Assembly: GCA_963556145.1 (NCBI GenBank)
Contig: OY744470.1
Location: forward strand, 1,860,001 to 1,924,000
Origin: Hygrocybe punicea
Taxonomy: Eukaryota > Basidiomycota > Agaricomycetes > Agaricales > Hygrophoraceae
Length of the DNA: 64,000 nt
Reading direction: 5' to 3'
In this document: in pieces, positions 33,181-44,918 of the stretch
How the letters are laid out: each line of letters opens with the position of its first letter
Numbering within the stretch: position 1 is the stretch's first letter
Program-made: the position numbers and the translations under genes
Notes under the pieces: model-generated
The model's database searches: none
What the model was told of the DNA's origin: nothing
Seen by the model: only the letters and a program-made list of their open reading frames with translations

Positions 33181-34758
33181 TCATGGATGCAGTGGCACGT
33201 CTTCCAATTCGAAGTGTGATTCGGATGCAATTGGTGATAGTTTTCGACCTGCCAGAGCACGCGGGCCGGCTACGGGGCGTGTGGGTAACGCGTAAGCAGA
33301 TGTGGACAATGTCGAATGCCTTGCAACAGTTGAGATCGAACTGGATTTGTGTCGTTTAATGCGAAGGGGGGCCGTTGTGGCGGGTATGAGTGCACTGTCA
33401 GCGAAATCAGCTGTTGCGGGGTATGTGGTTGGTGGGCTTGGCCAGTTTGAGGGTGGGTCTAGCCAGGGTGAGGTGAGATGTTGTGAAGCTAATGAAACGA
33501 CAGCGCGGAGAGGGAATGGAGGCGGGGAGGAAGCTTGTACGCTTCCCATGGTGTTGGGAAATGGTTGACGGGGTTCGGGGTTCGGTGGTGGTATAAATGG
33601 TGGTGGTGGTACAAACGGACGTTTTGAGCGTGGACGTGGGCGTGAGCGTGGGTGCGACGGAGGCTCAGATGGCTGTCCGTCAACGGTGGTGGACGACGTG
33701 GTTTGTTGGACCATCTCTGAAGACCCCTCCGGGGCAGTCGCTTCTTCGTCGGGCGTGTCACTGTCAGGTGGATTTTCGTCGGCGAGGGACAAGATACTCG
33801 TGATGGATTCCAAGCGCTCGAGAGTAGACGTGCGAGATGGTACTTCGCTGCCAGGTTGCTTTTCGTCGGCGGCGGCGGCGGCGGCGGACAAGACGCTGTC
33901 AATGGATCCCAGGCGCTCGAGCTTAGATAACTGGGTAGGTGAGCGAGATGGTGCTTTGTAAGAGCGTTTGGCTCGGGCTTTCAGGAGCTGGCCGATGGTG
34001 ACCGTATTAAGTTTTTCAAGAGGATTCGAATGATCAGGCGGAACTGTCGAAGCGTCTGTGGTGATATCTTCGGGAGAAAAAATTCGGCGGTGGTTGAAGT
34101 GATCAGTTGGGGAGCCGGGTGTTAGCCTAACGGTAGAGGCAACTGCCGAATCACATATAGGAGAGGAAGGAATGATCAACGACGGAAGGTTTTTGCTTAA
34201 CCGGAAATCCATTTGAGAAGGTGAGGGTGGTGGTATTGGTGGGAGCAGGCGGAAGCAGCGGTGCGGTTTGCCATTGGCGGGTTCGTCCGGACGCACGACT
34301 GGAGAAACACGATCTGGTACATCAGGCATGGCGGGGGGTGAGGGAGTGGTGCTGGGGGTACTAGTGGTAGAGTTTGAGAGGTCTGGAATATTTATTTCTG
34401 TGTGATTGACTTGATGTTGATCGCGATATGGAGAATTTTCCCGGTCGCCCCTGTTGGTGGTGTCTGACGAGGTACCACTAAGCAGGGGCAGGGCATCGGA
34501 CGAGGTCCTCCGATGACGGTTAAGAAATCGTCGAAGGGATGGCGGATAGCTGGTTTTTTGGCCCAGCTGGTTTTCGTCGGTGGGTCGAGCCCAGCTGCTT
34601 GCGCGTCCCTGCAGGAATTTGAAAGCGAAGCAGCCGATTATTACTGCGAGGACGAGAACTAATGCTGCGATAATGCCGACTATCACAATCCCGCCGATTG
34701 CGGTGGGCTCGATGGTACTTCGAGGTCGATGATAATGTCTGTAGGGGACTGGCGCCAT
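33181..34758 (-). CDS. Single-pass membrane protein with long Pro/Ser-rich tail, function unknown
   Basis: An intronless 525-codon gene starting at ATG 34758. There is no signal peptide. A single hydrophobic segment at residues 21-47 (GGIVIVGIIAALVLVLAVII) is followed by a Ser/Thr/Pro-rich tail of about 470 residues, probably cytosolic. The tail contains two related blocks about 25 residues apart: LERLGSIDSVLSAAAAAADE and LERLESITSILSLADE, and a Pro-rich stretch (PFVPPPPFIPPP). Basidiomycetes have many such anchored, low-complexity proteins. I do not recognise a domain. Its start is 222 bp from the Cmc4-like gene on the other strand. Confidence 0.75.
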   Translation of the reverse strand: MAPVPYRHYHRPRSTIEPTAIGGIVIVGIIAALVLVLAVIIGCFAFKFLQGRASSWARPTDENQLGQKTSYPPSLRRFLNRHRRTSSDALPLLSGTSSDTTNRGDRENSPYRDQHQVNHTEINIPDLSNSTTSTPSTTPSPPAMPDVPDRVSPVVRPDEPANGKPHRCFRLLPPIPPPSPSQMDFRLSKNLPSLIIPSSPICDSAVASTVRLTPGSPTDHFNHRRIFSPEDITTDASTVPPDHSNPLEKLNTVTIGQLLKARAKRSYKAPSRSPTQLSKLERLGSIDSVLSAAAAAADEKQPGSEVPSRTSTLERLESITSILSLADENPPDSDTPDEEATAPEGSSEMVQQTTSSTTVDGQPSEPPSHPRSRPRPRSKRPFVPPPPFIPPPNPEPRQPFPNTMGSVQASSPPPFPLRAVVSLASQHLTSPWLDPPSNWPSPPTTYPATADFADSALIPATTAPLRIKRHKSSSISTVARHSTLSTSAYALPTRPVAGPRALAGRKLSPIASESHFELEDVPLHP

Positions 34759-34980
34759 GCAGCATTCTTAGGCACAATCGACGCCTCGTCCCAGTGAGAA
34801 AATAAAAATCCCACACACAGGAAATTGCGTCAGGCTTTTGTAGAAAGCCGACAGCCGTAAACACAGCCCTGTACGGATGCCCGGTTGGCGCTGCGAGGCG
34901 GTGCACGCCACGATAACGTCAACGTCCTTGAACAGCAAATTTCTCGACCACAACCACCATAGACGTGTGTGGCGATGCGA
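34759..34980. promoter_or_regulatory. Divergent promoter between the membrane-protein and Cmc4-like genes
   Basis: A 222-bp gap between two opposite starts. No TATA box is obvious and no specific site is identified. Confidence 0.35.
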
Positions 34981-35307
34981 ATGGAGGCCCCTTGTCAGGC
35001 TGAAGGTACTGTTTTCTTAGATCTAAGGTCTGGCAGATACACTAATATATTAACGGTCCCCAAAGCTTGTGCATTGCAGACGTGTCTCTCCCGCAATACG
35101 TACAGTCCCGAAAGATGTGATGATCAGCTGCGGAGTCTCTATCAGTGTTGCGCGTGGATGCCCAATCAGAAGGGTGAATCTACAGCCTGTCCATCGCCCA
35201 GCGTCGTTCGGAGATGGCTCAAAGACCATTCAAAGGAGGTACAACAGGTACATAATCACGATGTAAGCGATGGAATCAATCAATTTCTCATCGGCTTGAT
35301 TGGTTGA
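34981..35307 (+). CDS. CMC4: Cmc4-like twin-Cys mitochondrial intermembrane-space protein
   Basis: Exon 1 is 34981-35005 (MEAPCQAE), the intron 35006-35065, exon 2 35066-35307. The joined 88-residue product has CQAEACALQTCLSRNTYSPE, then RCDDQLRSLYQCC and GESTACP, matching the Cys spacing of Cmc4/MTCP1-type (DUF1903) proteins. These are imported and oxidised by the Mia40 pathway and act in the intermembrane space, with links to respiratory-chain assembly. The C-terminal 20 residues extend beyond the usual family length, so a further 3' intron (possible donor GTACAT near 35248) cannot be excluded. Confidence 0.8.
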   Translation: MEAPCQAEGTVFLDLRSGRYTNILTVPKACALQTCLSRNTYSPERCDDQLRSLYQCCAWMPNQKGESTACPSPSVVRRWLKDHSKEVQQVHNHDVSDGINQFLIGLIG

Positions 35308-36552
35308 GCAACTGGATTTGCAGAAGCGGGTGCAAGTGCCCAAATAAAGTGCGGTGCACTGTCAAATATCGAGATCGACGGAATTTTATTTATTTTGGTG
35401 GTACACGGTGTAATCCGCCCGCGCTCCCCGCTTAAAATGAGCTTGGAGGGGCGTACCAGGTTGGGTTCCTAGGGTACGTAAAGGTTTCCTACCACTGGGA
35501 AGAAGAAACGCCTCTTGGAAGTGCTATTAGGCGGAGCAATCACGTTTGTCTATCGGCGGTCAAAATACTAAGGCCATGACCACTGGTTGGATTTCTGGAT
35601 TCAGGATTTGTACGTTATGAATATTATTTGTGTTTCTGGAAGATTTTTGGATTGATTTTAATTTCAAAGGTTTTGATGTTTTCGGTATACATACGCCGCT
35701 GCGGGAACACTGCGGAGCCTCGAGTCGAGTCGAGTCATTCGGGGCAGGATTGGGTCCCTTGCAGTGAATTGACGTGGACGTGACTGGACGACAACGTCGA
35801 AGTTGCGCTTCTGGATGCCTGTCGATTGCTTGGCCATTACCGGTGCCGCAAGTCTCTGTGGAGTGGGCCCACTCTCGTCCAATATATATATGGGTTAGCA
35901 ATTTTTCTGTGTGTCGATAGTTGCCGGCTTACCAGGAGTCACTAGGGATCGTCCTGGAAATTTTGGTTCTGCAGCTTGCTTCTCCCCGTTGTCCAAGTGT
36001 ACGTCTTTGGACTGTTTTCTCTCCCTACGGCGTCATTCTTGAATGGGAGTGCATTTCAAATTTGATTCTGTTTTGACCGTCGGCTACTACTAGTACTTGC
36101 GGCATTGTTACCTCTGCAAGTTTTCTTATCGGATCCAGTGCATGTACCTCGTGCCTTTTTCTTTTTCGCCCATCATGGAGTTGTGGCGCGGCAACCCGTT
36201 CTTCCTTCCAGATTCAAGGCATTGCATTGCAGATAATGGCTGTTATGAAGGCCCCGTGCTGTGTGATCCATCGATGAACTCTACCAGATCAGGGTGATCT
36301 ATGCATTGTCAACAGTGCATGCTTCACCGTTATCTACACGGTTGTTGCCAACACGGCAAACGGTGAATGAATCTCTAAAAGCGGACAGCGACGATCAACT
36401 TGAGGTAGTTCAGGGGCGCACGCCGCAACGTTGACTATCGATTGGAATCGATGTCTTCTGAGGAGTATAAAGACCTAACAATCCGGACTCTCTTCCTTTC
36501 ACCTCTCATCCACTCAACACTCCTCTAACACCCCATTCCTGGCTCAAAAGAT
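35308..36552. other. Intergenic region with TATA box upstream of 36553
   Basis: No gene is supported. A TATAAAG box at 36466-36472 lies 81 bp upstream of the next ATG and is followed by a CT-rich stretch (TCTCTTCCTTTCACCTCTCA), the typical fungal core-promoter layout. Confidence 0.45.
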
Positions 36553-38610
36553 ATGCCAAAGCGTGTTGCCACTCCTCCACCTGGCGATGACGAGCCCAAG
36601 TACCTGACCGTCAACCAAGCCTATCCTCTCAATGCAAACTGGGAGTTGGTGAACGACAGAATCGAGTTTACACGCTGGATCGCGTGCTGCATTGGTACTA
36701 AACCCTTTTACGCGTTCTTCCATAAACCCAAGGTGCGTCCTTCACTGGTAGCTTTGGCCATTGGAAACTACCCCCGTGAATACGGCGATCCAGGCTCGCG
36801 GAATGGTGATTCTGGAGATCGAGAGATCTTTCACAGGTTTTGATAGGCTGCTGGGCGAGCACAGGTGGAACGAGTTCCTCAAAAACCCATCCGACGAAGA
36901 GAAGGACCGAGTTAGCCAAGTTTTCTATTGTGTTTACACGTCTGGCCGAAACGTTCAAAAGGAGGGTAAGCGGTCAACATTCCTCTCTTTCTCTCCGAAG
37001 AAATAAATCGTCGTGTTTCGCAGGCTGGAAAAGGATCAACGTTCAAGATGGGTGGTTCAAGGATTGGAGTCCTTTGAATGGGTAACTCGTCTTCCAATCG
37101 TCTTCTGATCAAAAGACACTCATTGCTCGAGAAATAGCATCGTCACCCATCCATATCCGACAACGCATTGGTGTGACATCCCACCCGAAGATCGTACCAA
37201 TAAGTCTCTTTGTCGCCGATTACCAGTGCAAGTTGCCCCGCCTCCACCTCCCAAGGTGGCGCCACTCGGTATGTATATGCCTATCTCTACCATTCTCTTA
37301 TCCCCTAAGTGAAACATCGATTTTTCTCTGAATAGTTGTTGGGTCTCCTATTTGGGTGACCGCTAGAGCCACGAATGCGCCACCAGTACCTCCTGCCCGA
37401 GTTGCTCGCGGCTCGCGGGCTAGAGGCACGCCGGCTGCTTTGACCATTCCCACTCGTGGGGCCAAGTCTTCTGCCGCCGCCGCCGCGACGAAGAGTCCGG
37501 CTGGTAACGTATCCAATATCCCCACCAGCCCTCACAATGCATGTACGTTGTATCCCCACTTAGCATGTAACCTGATATCTGATATCCGTCTCATTCTTCC
37601 AGGGAACAAAGGTGTGCCGAGCTCGTCGAGTACCACGGCGCCGTGGTCTTGGGCGTGTTCGCCCTGCTCCGATGCTTCAAGTCCTCCTAGCAGCGTCCAG
37701 AATCAGAGTGCCTTCCCCCCTGGTCTCAGCCCGCTGCCTGCCCGCAACCCAACCAAGAGATCATGGGCTGATGACAGCCCAACCTCCGCCAACGCCTGGT
37801 GGGATAGCGCTCCACCTGGCTTGGAACATAATCACGATGATGACACCTGTGGGACGTCCCCGATCCCATCTGATCCCAGCAGCAGCAGCAGCAGCGCGTC
37901 CAACAACTATCCCGATCCCAATAATGCCATCGGTCCCAGCTTTGTAGAGGCTCTGGAGAATTTGGCGATCGGTGAGTCTCTCGACCCTGCGTCGACGTAC
38001 GTAGCGCCGTGGGAGCAGGCAACGGTCGACAGGGTGCCTATTTGGCCGGGAGCGACCTTGAAGAGCCCAGAGAAGGAGGAGGTGATCGATTCGTTATGGA
38101 ATGACGAAGAGGAGAAGCAGGAAGCTCCGCAGGCGGTGTGCACCGCACATGGCGTTATTTGCAAGAAAGGAATATGTCAGGAATATGCGAAGCAGCTAAA
38201 AGAGGCCAAGAGAGAGAATGAGAGACTCGACAGGGAGAGGATAATTGCGGCAAAGGGGAAGAGGAGAAGGAAGGGAACAGGAAACGGGAAAGAGGAAGGC
38301 TTCTCTGGTCAGTGTTTTTAACACAGGTTCTCACATCTACCACATGGACTCATCTGGGCTGTGCTCTGGGAAAGTCACTCGTTACACTGCCCGAGGCGGA
38401 ACAACAGATTCCACCAGCAGCAACCAAAATGGTTCTGATGACGGTGCCTCTACCGTGACTTCTAGCAGCTGGCGTCGTGGAGATGAATGGGCTGGTGGAA
38501 CCGCATCCACACCGGACGACGATGTACCTTCGTCTACGTGGAGCTTCCAAAAAGGTGGGAAAGGTCGCAATCGTGCTCGGGGCAGTAGCGTTGCCAACAG
38601 CAAAGTATAA
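36553..38610 (+). CDS. Unrecognised basidiomycete protein with a C-terminal Cys/His-basic motif
   Basis: Exon 1 (36553-36732) encodes MPKRVATPPPGDDEPKYLTV and a short globular region (WIACCIGTKPFYAFFHKPK). Further exons at about 36796-36965 (MVILEIERSFTGFDRLLGEH), 37022-37080 (GWKRINVQDGWFKDWSPLNG), 37138-37270 (PYPTTHWCDIPPED), 37335-37540 and 37600-38310 follow, joined by short introns. The C-terminal part has CTAHGVICKKGICQEYAKQL followed by a Lys/Arg-rich helix. That C-x2-HG-x2-C-KKG-x-C pattern recurs in Agaricomycete proteins of unknown role as I remember them. A last Ser/Gly-rich segment (to 38610) is probably spliced on across about 38308-38390. Likely nuclear or RNA-associated, but that is a guess. 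Confidence 0.6.
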
Positions 38611-38910
38611 AGTGTTGACAATGTCCACAATATCACGCTGATTGATTTGATTGTACTGTATCGCAATGCTGTTCACCTGTTTCTTCTTGCTATTGTCGTC
38701 GTTCTGTTTTCCGCACATGTTTCTCCACGTCCACAGTAATAGCTGATCTGTAACATTAATCTTGTCACATATGTAAATGCTGATGTTGAACTACAGTTTT
38801 AGTTGTACAAAATACGATTGTTGACATAGAGAGGATATGTTGTCCGGTACAAGGATTCGGAGTCGTCGAGAACTTGATGTGAGCAAGGCAATCGGGCCCA
38901 CATCAGTCCA

Positions 38911-41900
38911 TCACAAATAAAACATGCTGTCGCGCAGGTCAGGATGAATCCCCGCCCCCCACATCTTTCTCGCCGCGTCGAGAACCTTTGCCTTTTCTTC
39001 ATCCCTATCTCTCTTAGCCTTACTTCCGCTTGTACTCGAGGCCTGGTCGTCGACCAATAGGAAATCGTTGAGATAACATCGCCCTCGTTCGCACGCCAGG
39101 TCCGCATAATAGGCAGCCGGAACTAGACTGACGGCCTTCGTTGCTCGTCCATACAGATAACTTGCTGTATGTGTACCCTGTTGCACCTCGTCCGCACTCA
39201 GGTTGTTCTCATCATACACGACCGTGTAATGTGTCGGTCGCACGGTACCTTGTAAGCCAGCGTGAGCCTGGAGATACCAGTCAAACTCAAATCTGAAAAC
39301 AAAAAAATGGCGTTCAAGTATTTCCACACCAGGTTGAATGGGCTGCAAAAAAAAAAACGTACACTGCAGTGACACCTTTGTCAACCACTGTTCCGGGCCG
39401 AGTGTTCCCATTCTTATCTGCGTTGGCTGAATTTGTGGGATAGAAACGGCCATGATGGCGTTTGCCACAAATCACGATTGTCAATTTGGGCCGATACGAC
39501 GTCTTTCTTTCCTTGGTGTTAAACTTCTCGAACGATTCCTCGACTTTCTTCAATTCATCTGTAAGGACAATGTCGAATTGGCCCTAATTATGTCTTTAAG
39601 TTCGTGTAGAAGCCCACAATGGTAATGCACCACATACCTCTGAAACCCCGTCGCGGTAAATGATAATTTTCTCAGGAAGGCCTTTATTCTTCTTTTCAAA
39701 GAGCAGTAAACGTTCCACCATCATATCTCTTAGGTCTTGTATCATCTGAAAAGAGTGTTTTAGATACTTTCTCCAAGGTCGGCTTAGATGGAGCTCACAA
39801 ACCTCTTTTCTTCCTTCCTGCACTCTCATGCTGGCAGGGAATTGAACAAAAGAACCGTCTATGCTCGCCACCACTGCAGCTATCGAAGGTGTCCCTTCCC
39901 TGCTGTTAGGGCTCGGGTGTGTCACGTCCATTCCGACCACCATGGTCTTCCTTGCTGTCAACCATTGCATGGCATTCGGATCCAACGTGTGGTTGATACC
40001 ACCGAGCTTTGTGTTAACTTTGAGCGCCACATTTGAGAGGTACTGGTCCTGCTTCTTCTCGTCCTTCAGAGCCTTGGAGAGTTGCATGTGGACCGTGTGT
40101 AGGCCGAGCAACACGTCACCCAAACGCTTGATGCCGGGATATATGTAGTTGTCTCGTGCCGATAGCAAGACGAGTATGAAGCTGGGTTTTTTGTTGTTCG
40201 CGGCCTGGAGGGCATCCACTAATACTTTCCGAATTGAAGCCAAGGCCGCGGCTCTCGAAGGATCATTATGCGGTGGTGGCAATCTAGGGGAGACTAGTAA
40301 ACGTGGCATGCCTTCCGGTACGACCATTCCACTGCGTTTGCATTTTGCGGCGAAGCTTTTAACTAGGCCTATCAAGGCTGGATCTTGCGGGCCGGAAATC
40401 GCCTCCCTTCCATCTCGAACGACGAGAACCCACCAACTCGTGATGACAGCGCCTCGCTGAAACTTCACATCCAGAATGTTCCAGCTTCCATTCCTAACGT
40501 CCGGTCTACCAGATTTATAAGTTAGGCCGGGTGCCGGGAGCTCCCTTGCAGGAATCACGGCCATCTCTGTATCGATAGCGATCCCAAATGCCGTCGCAGG
40601 TGTTGTTAATGTCTCTGGAGATAATCCGAGTTTTGGGAGACCCTGATTGACGATGGATTCCGCGTTCACTTTCGGTGGATTGCAGGCGTACCTAATCATG
40701 TTTGCTGTTTCCGTTTCGTTTAGTTTAGCGCCATAAGGTACCCCGGAGTCGATCCAACATAACTCAGCCGGGAGGTAATTCGACCGTTGAGCAGAGCCGA
40801 TATCGACGACCGGAAGATCATTCGCATACTTGAGCGTAATATTGTATTCTGGGGATAGCGCTCAACAGTGGTCTCCCGAAGGAGTAGAAATTAGACCAAC
40901 TTTTTTTGAAATATTGTTCGACCGAAATCTTGCCTCCTAGCTCTTGGCAGTCAAAGAAAGTATTACGCGCTGTCTTGCTTGTGACTGCTTTGAGAGGCTT
41001 CTTCATTTTATACCCCAGATGCTTTGTCGTTACTTTAATGCCTTTCTTGAATTCATTTGGCATGCTCCCAATGGACGACCGTTGGAAGGCTAGCATGGCG
41101 TCGGCGAGATTTCCGGGTGTGTAAAACGCAGTCATGCATACGTTGACATTCACCAGCAGCTGTTTATATGTGGGCCGCACCGAGGTGTAGAAACCCTTCC
41201 AAACGTCGACTCCGAGACCGAGGTTGTGAATGTCCTCTGGGGATGGGAAAAAATAGCGATTCTTCCCTACACGTACACCACCGGAACGAACAGGATGTTG
41301 CTGGAGAACCAGATTGAGGGCGGAGATGAGTGGAACGGTATCATAATCACGGAAATTCGCATCACCAGCGAGATATCTGGGAGTAAACATCATCAAACTG
41401 GTTCGGCGTGCGCAAGAGTAATAAGACCTTACTTGGTCAATTGACTTGTGTCGAGCTCGCGAACGAATATAATTGAAACATCGTAGACCTTGGCACCTTT
41501 CTGTGGAGCCGACTGGCCGTCCTCAACGAACGTGATAGAAATGTCGAGGGGTTGGGGCAATTGCTGTGCTGACACGACTCGCTGGTGGCGATCATGAGCG
41601 ATATGTCCAATAAATGGCGCGCATAGCGGATTCTTCTCCAGTAATTCAAAAATACGGTTCGTCAGCCGCTTGATGTCCGTCTTGGGACTGATCTCGACTC
41701 TGTAATCGTAAATGGGGCCTTTCGGGACCTTTAGGGGGAAGAAATTCGCCCTAAGAGTGATCTCGCGGCCCAATTTCCCATAACCTGGCCTATGAGGGTG
41801 CTTGGGTTTGCTCTCGAGCTTCTTGAACGAATCCACGAGTTTGTCGAGATTGGCTGTCGCTAACCTGGGATCGATGTTTGCAGGACTGCTGGCAGCAAAG

Positions 41901-42232
41901 ACGACAGAGCCTGAATATCCACCTCCGCCACGACCTCGGTTGTCAAAGCCAGAGCCCCCCCTCCCTCGACCCTGTGAGCCATCTCCCCCTCCAGGTGGTC
42001 CTCCTCCTCGACCACCAGCGAAACCACTCCCCCGACCACCCGAGCTTTCTGGATGTCCTCCACCTCCTGCGCTGGAAGCCGAACCACCTGCGGAGCCTCT
42101 GCCCATTCCCCTCCCACGCCCGCGTCCCCCATCACCTCTGCCCCCAGGTCCGTCTCCGCCACCACCGGCACCACGGAATGATTCCCCTCCACCGCGAGAT
42201 CCACCTCTTGCTCTGTTTCCTCTATTGCTCAT
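38911..42232 (-). CDS. AGO: Argonaute (RNA-silencing slicer) protein
   Basis: It starts at ATG 42232 with about 115 residues of RGG/GRG repeats, then the N domain (YDYRVEISPKTDIKRLTNRI), linker and PAZ (DVWKGFYTSVRPTYKQLLVN, FYTPGNLADAMLAF, LGYKMKKPLKAVTSKTARNT), MID (LDVKFQRGAVITSWWVLVVR) and PIWI. Catalytic positions are visible: MVVGMDVTHPS (Asp), a likely Glu finger in SMRVQEGRKE, IIYRDGVSE (Asp) and TVRPTHYTVV (His), so it should be slicer-competent. The C-terminus ends DSMFYL as Argonautes do. Exons 41429-42232, about 40860-41396, about 39830-40800 and several 3' exons are separated by short introns. It binds small RNAs in post-transcriptional or transcriptional silencing. Divergent from the kinase-fusion gene. 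Confidence 0.93.
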
Positions 42233-42383
42233 CGTGGTTCGAGATCAAACAGCCTGGGACATGCAACTGCGCACATGCAACTGCGCACATGAGGTAAAAC
42301 AACGGTCCCGCTAGCGTGCACCATGACTAAGCGAGAGCTCCAAACCTAAGCCAAAACCTGGTGCGCGTCTGTATTACACTAAG

Positions 42384-44568
42384 ATGACCGAGAACATTGC
42401 TGAGAATTGCCATTTGCTGCGCGGAGGTGTTGTCGAACATATTATGTCAATTACTTCCTCGCATAGCGTCGTTGCAAGCGACAGTGTTGACGGCTGTTGC
42501 CTTGAGGACTTGGAAATAAATAACAGTCAACAACGTCAGCTACTCTCCGCAGCGCGATCAAACAACAGCCAAAAAAGGGTCGCCCAGTGGTATTTCCATC
42601 CCTCAGCTAAGGTGGTCCTAGCCCTGAACCGTGCGTGTGGTGTAATTCCCGGTACACTACTATCATGAAGCTGCATGATTTCCTCGTTGAACACGCAAAT
42701 TTCCATTTCCTCTTCTTGAAGAATGTCAAACCGCGGGTACTACCGATATATCCGTATTTGAAGTGGCGTTACTCGAGAAAGAGTGGAAGGCCCGGCATGC
42801 TGTGCGAGATGATACTCTGATTCATAAACTCTGCCAGACACTCAAGACCATCCTTGGCGACACTCCTGTAGCAGCGGGTGATGAACATTATCTTCGGTCG
42901 CGTTCTTTCCCAAAATTACAAGTCCATGAGGGTGGTATAGAAGATCGGGCGTGGGCTACGAATCCAAGCGAACCTCATGTACGTTTTTCACCTTCCCCCC
43001 AGGCAGAGCAATTCGGACTAACTTTTCAGATAGAGAGTTATTAGTCAAGGGTTTTTCGATGCCACACGCCGTTGTTTGGGGAAATATAATCAGTATCGTT
43101 TCGAAACCACGGTGGAAGACGTCGGTCGAAGGTGGTCGTTCTGAGGTTGACTATGTTGCGCTAGTGGACGATGAACCGAAGGCACTCTGTGAAGCAAAAT
43201 CACCATCTGTCATGAAGAGAGTTAGAGAGTTGCTCCCGCAGCGCGGGATCCAGTTGACATGGGTTTCCGGTCTGTCTCTTGTACCGAAAATTCTTTCTAA
43301 GGTGAGTGGGCTTTTGCTGTCTGTTACAACATTGTTTCAAAGGGCTCTGTACAGGCCGCATTGCACTTGGGCCTGAGACTGGATTGTGTGCCGTCTTGTG
43401 ACGATCATCCCTATCTTGCATACTCGCCGATAATCAGTATCCAAGACTCGTTGGAGCCCTTTTGAGCTTTCCTGGGTGCCATTCTATCGGTTGTGAAGGA
43501 TGTTCCTGTCGAGCCCAGCACGTACAGTTCAGATATGGAACTTGATGCTATTGAGGAAGATGGTAACGACGGTCCCTTACCTGAACATGACATCGACGAC
43601 AATTCCGGAGAGTCTCGGGGCAGCTCCGACGGAAGTGCTACCACCAGTAAGTCAGCCACCCGCAGTCGTGTGCATGACGAGTATGAGAATACCAAGTCTG
43701 AGCTAATTGTTCGTCCATTCCGTGGCAGATATTTATTATCGCTCAGCTTGCTTACTTACTCATAGGCTACTTCATCTTGCCCAAATTCGCCTGAGTATTT
43801 CCAGATATGGGTTCATCTTTATAGCATGTCGAATAACACGCCCCCCCCCGCAATGCGCTAGGAGCCGCAAAGAACGCCTTTGGCTTACCCGATTTATAGC
43901 ATCAGGGTCGACTGGCAACGTCTGGGAATGCCGTTTTGATACCTGTGACAGCTTGTTTGCCGTCAAGGTCGTCGAGGTGTTGAGCCCGTCTGATTCAGGC
44001 AGCCGACAACGGCTTCGTTAATGAGTTTGACGTTTACCTTACTTTGGACAAGGCATATCGATCTGGTCAATTACGGGATCGTATCGCTCCGCTCTGCTAT
44101 GGGGCATTTAAGAGTAAACGCGTGGATGTTCTCATCCTTGATTCATGTGATGGTGTTCTGGATGATTGGGGAGAGCTCAGCGCTCCTGAGTGGTGAGTGG
44201 TAATGATCATGCCAAAGTAATTTCTCCCGCTGACGAGACATGATTTCCTGCAGATCGTAAGTATACAGGTTAGTACAAGACCTCCATCATGTTGGAATAA
44301 TACATGGAGACCTCGAACCCCGGAACATCGCGCGTACTCGAGGTGTGTTCTGTCTCATCGATTTTTCGGAGAGTAGGACGCACGTCTGTAAGGAGAGCAA
44401 GGTACAATATGTGACCACTTCAAGTTCACCCTCTTCGTTGTTTACTTGTAAATAAGGTCTGCGCGACGGGCACCCGGGCTGCTGTGGCACGAAATCAGAT
44501 GTGTTTCGAACTGCAAACACTGGGATTCTGCTTGGGGAAACGACAGCCTCTTCAAGCTAATCGTGTAA
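42384..44568 (+). pseudogene. PD-(D/E)XK-like domain fused to a fungal kinase, with in-frame TGA
   Basis: The N-terminus is uncertain (possible ATG 42384; an exon starts near 42725). The first domain (EVALLEKEWKARHAVRDDTL, then SEVDYVALVDDEPKALCEAK) has D...ExK spacing of a PD-(D/E)XK nuclease fold. DDHPYLAYSPIISIQDS and AFLGAILSVVKDVPVE follow; between them TGA (43463-43465) stands where family members have Arg, as CGA to TGA would give. The kinase part has a Gly loop (IASGSTGNVWECRFD), LFAVKVVE, a catalytic loop HGDLEPRN and LIDFSES, so Lys, Asp and Asn are present. One extra frame change near 44020 may be an intron. The fusion recalls Crinkler-like nuclease-kinase proteins. The stop makes a truncated product likely unless spliced out. 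Confidence 0.6.
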
Positions 44569-44918
44569 ATTGACCTGTACACTATTGTATTATAGTGTTT
44601 CTCTATCATTATTCTGTTCAAAATGACGTCTATAGGTATACTCTGGGGACGATGGGTCATTTGTCGTTCTCGTTGTCGTCAATCTACCTTGGGAGCATGA
44701 GACGCATGTCAGTTGTTGTGGTCACGGGGGTTGGGAATTGCCTCACTGAGATCCTGCGCCTATGTTCGCCATCGCCATCGGCTACGCGTTGACTGGGGCA
44801 GATCTGCATTGATTCTGCAACGTCCGGAGCTCGACTCGCAACATTCGGGATGTTCATCGCCTTGCGTCAACTTCAATTCGAAAGGACTGGCTCTCACATC
44901 TGACACAATACTACGTGG

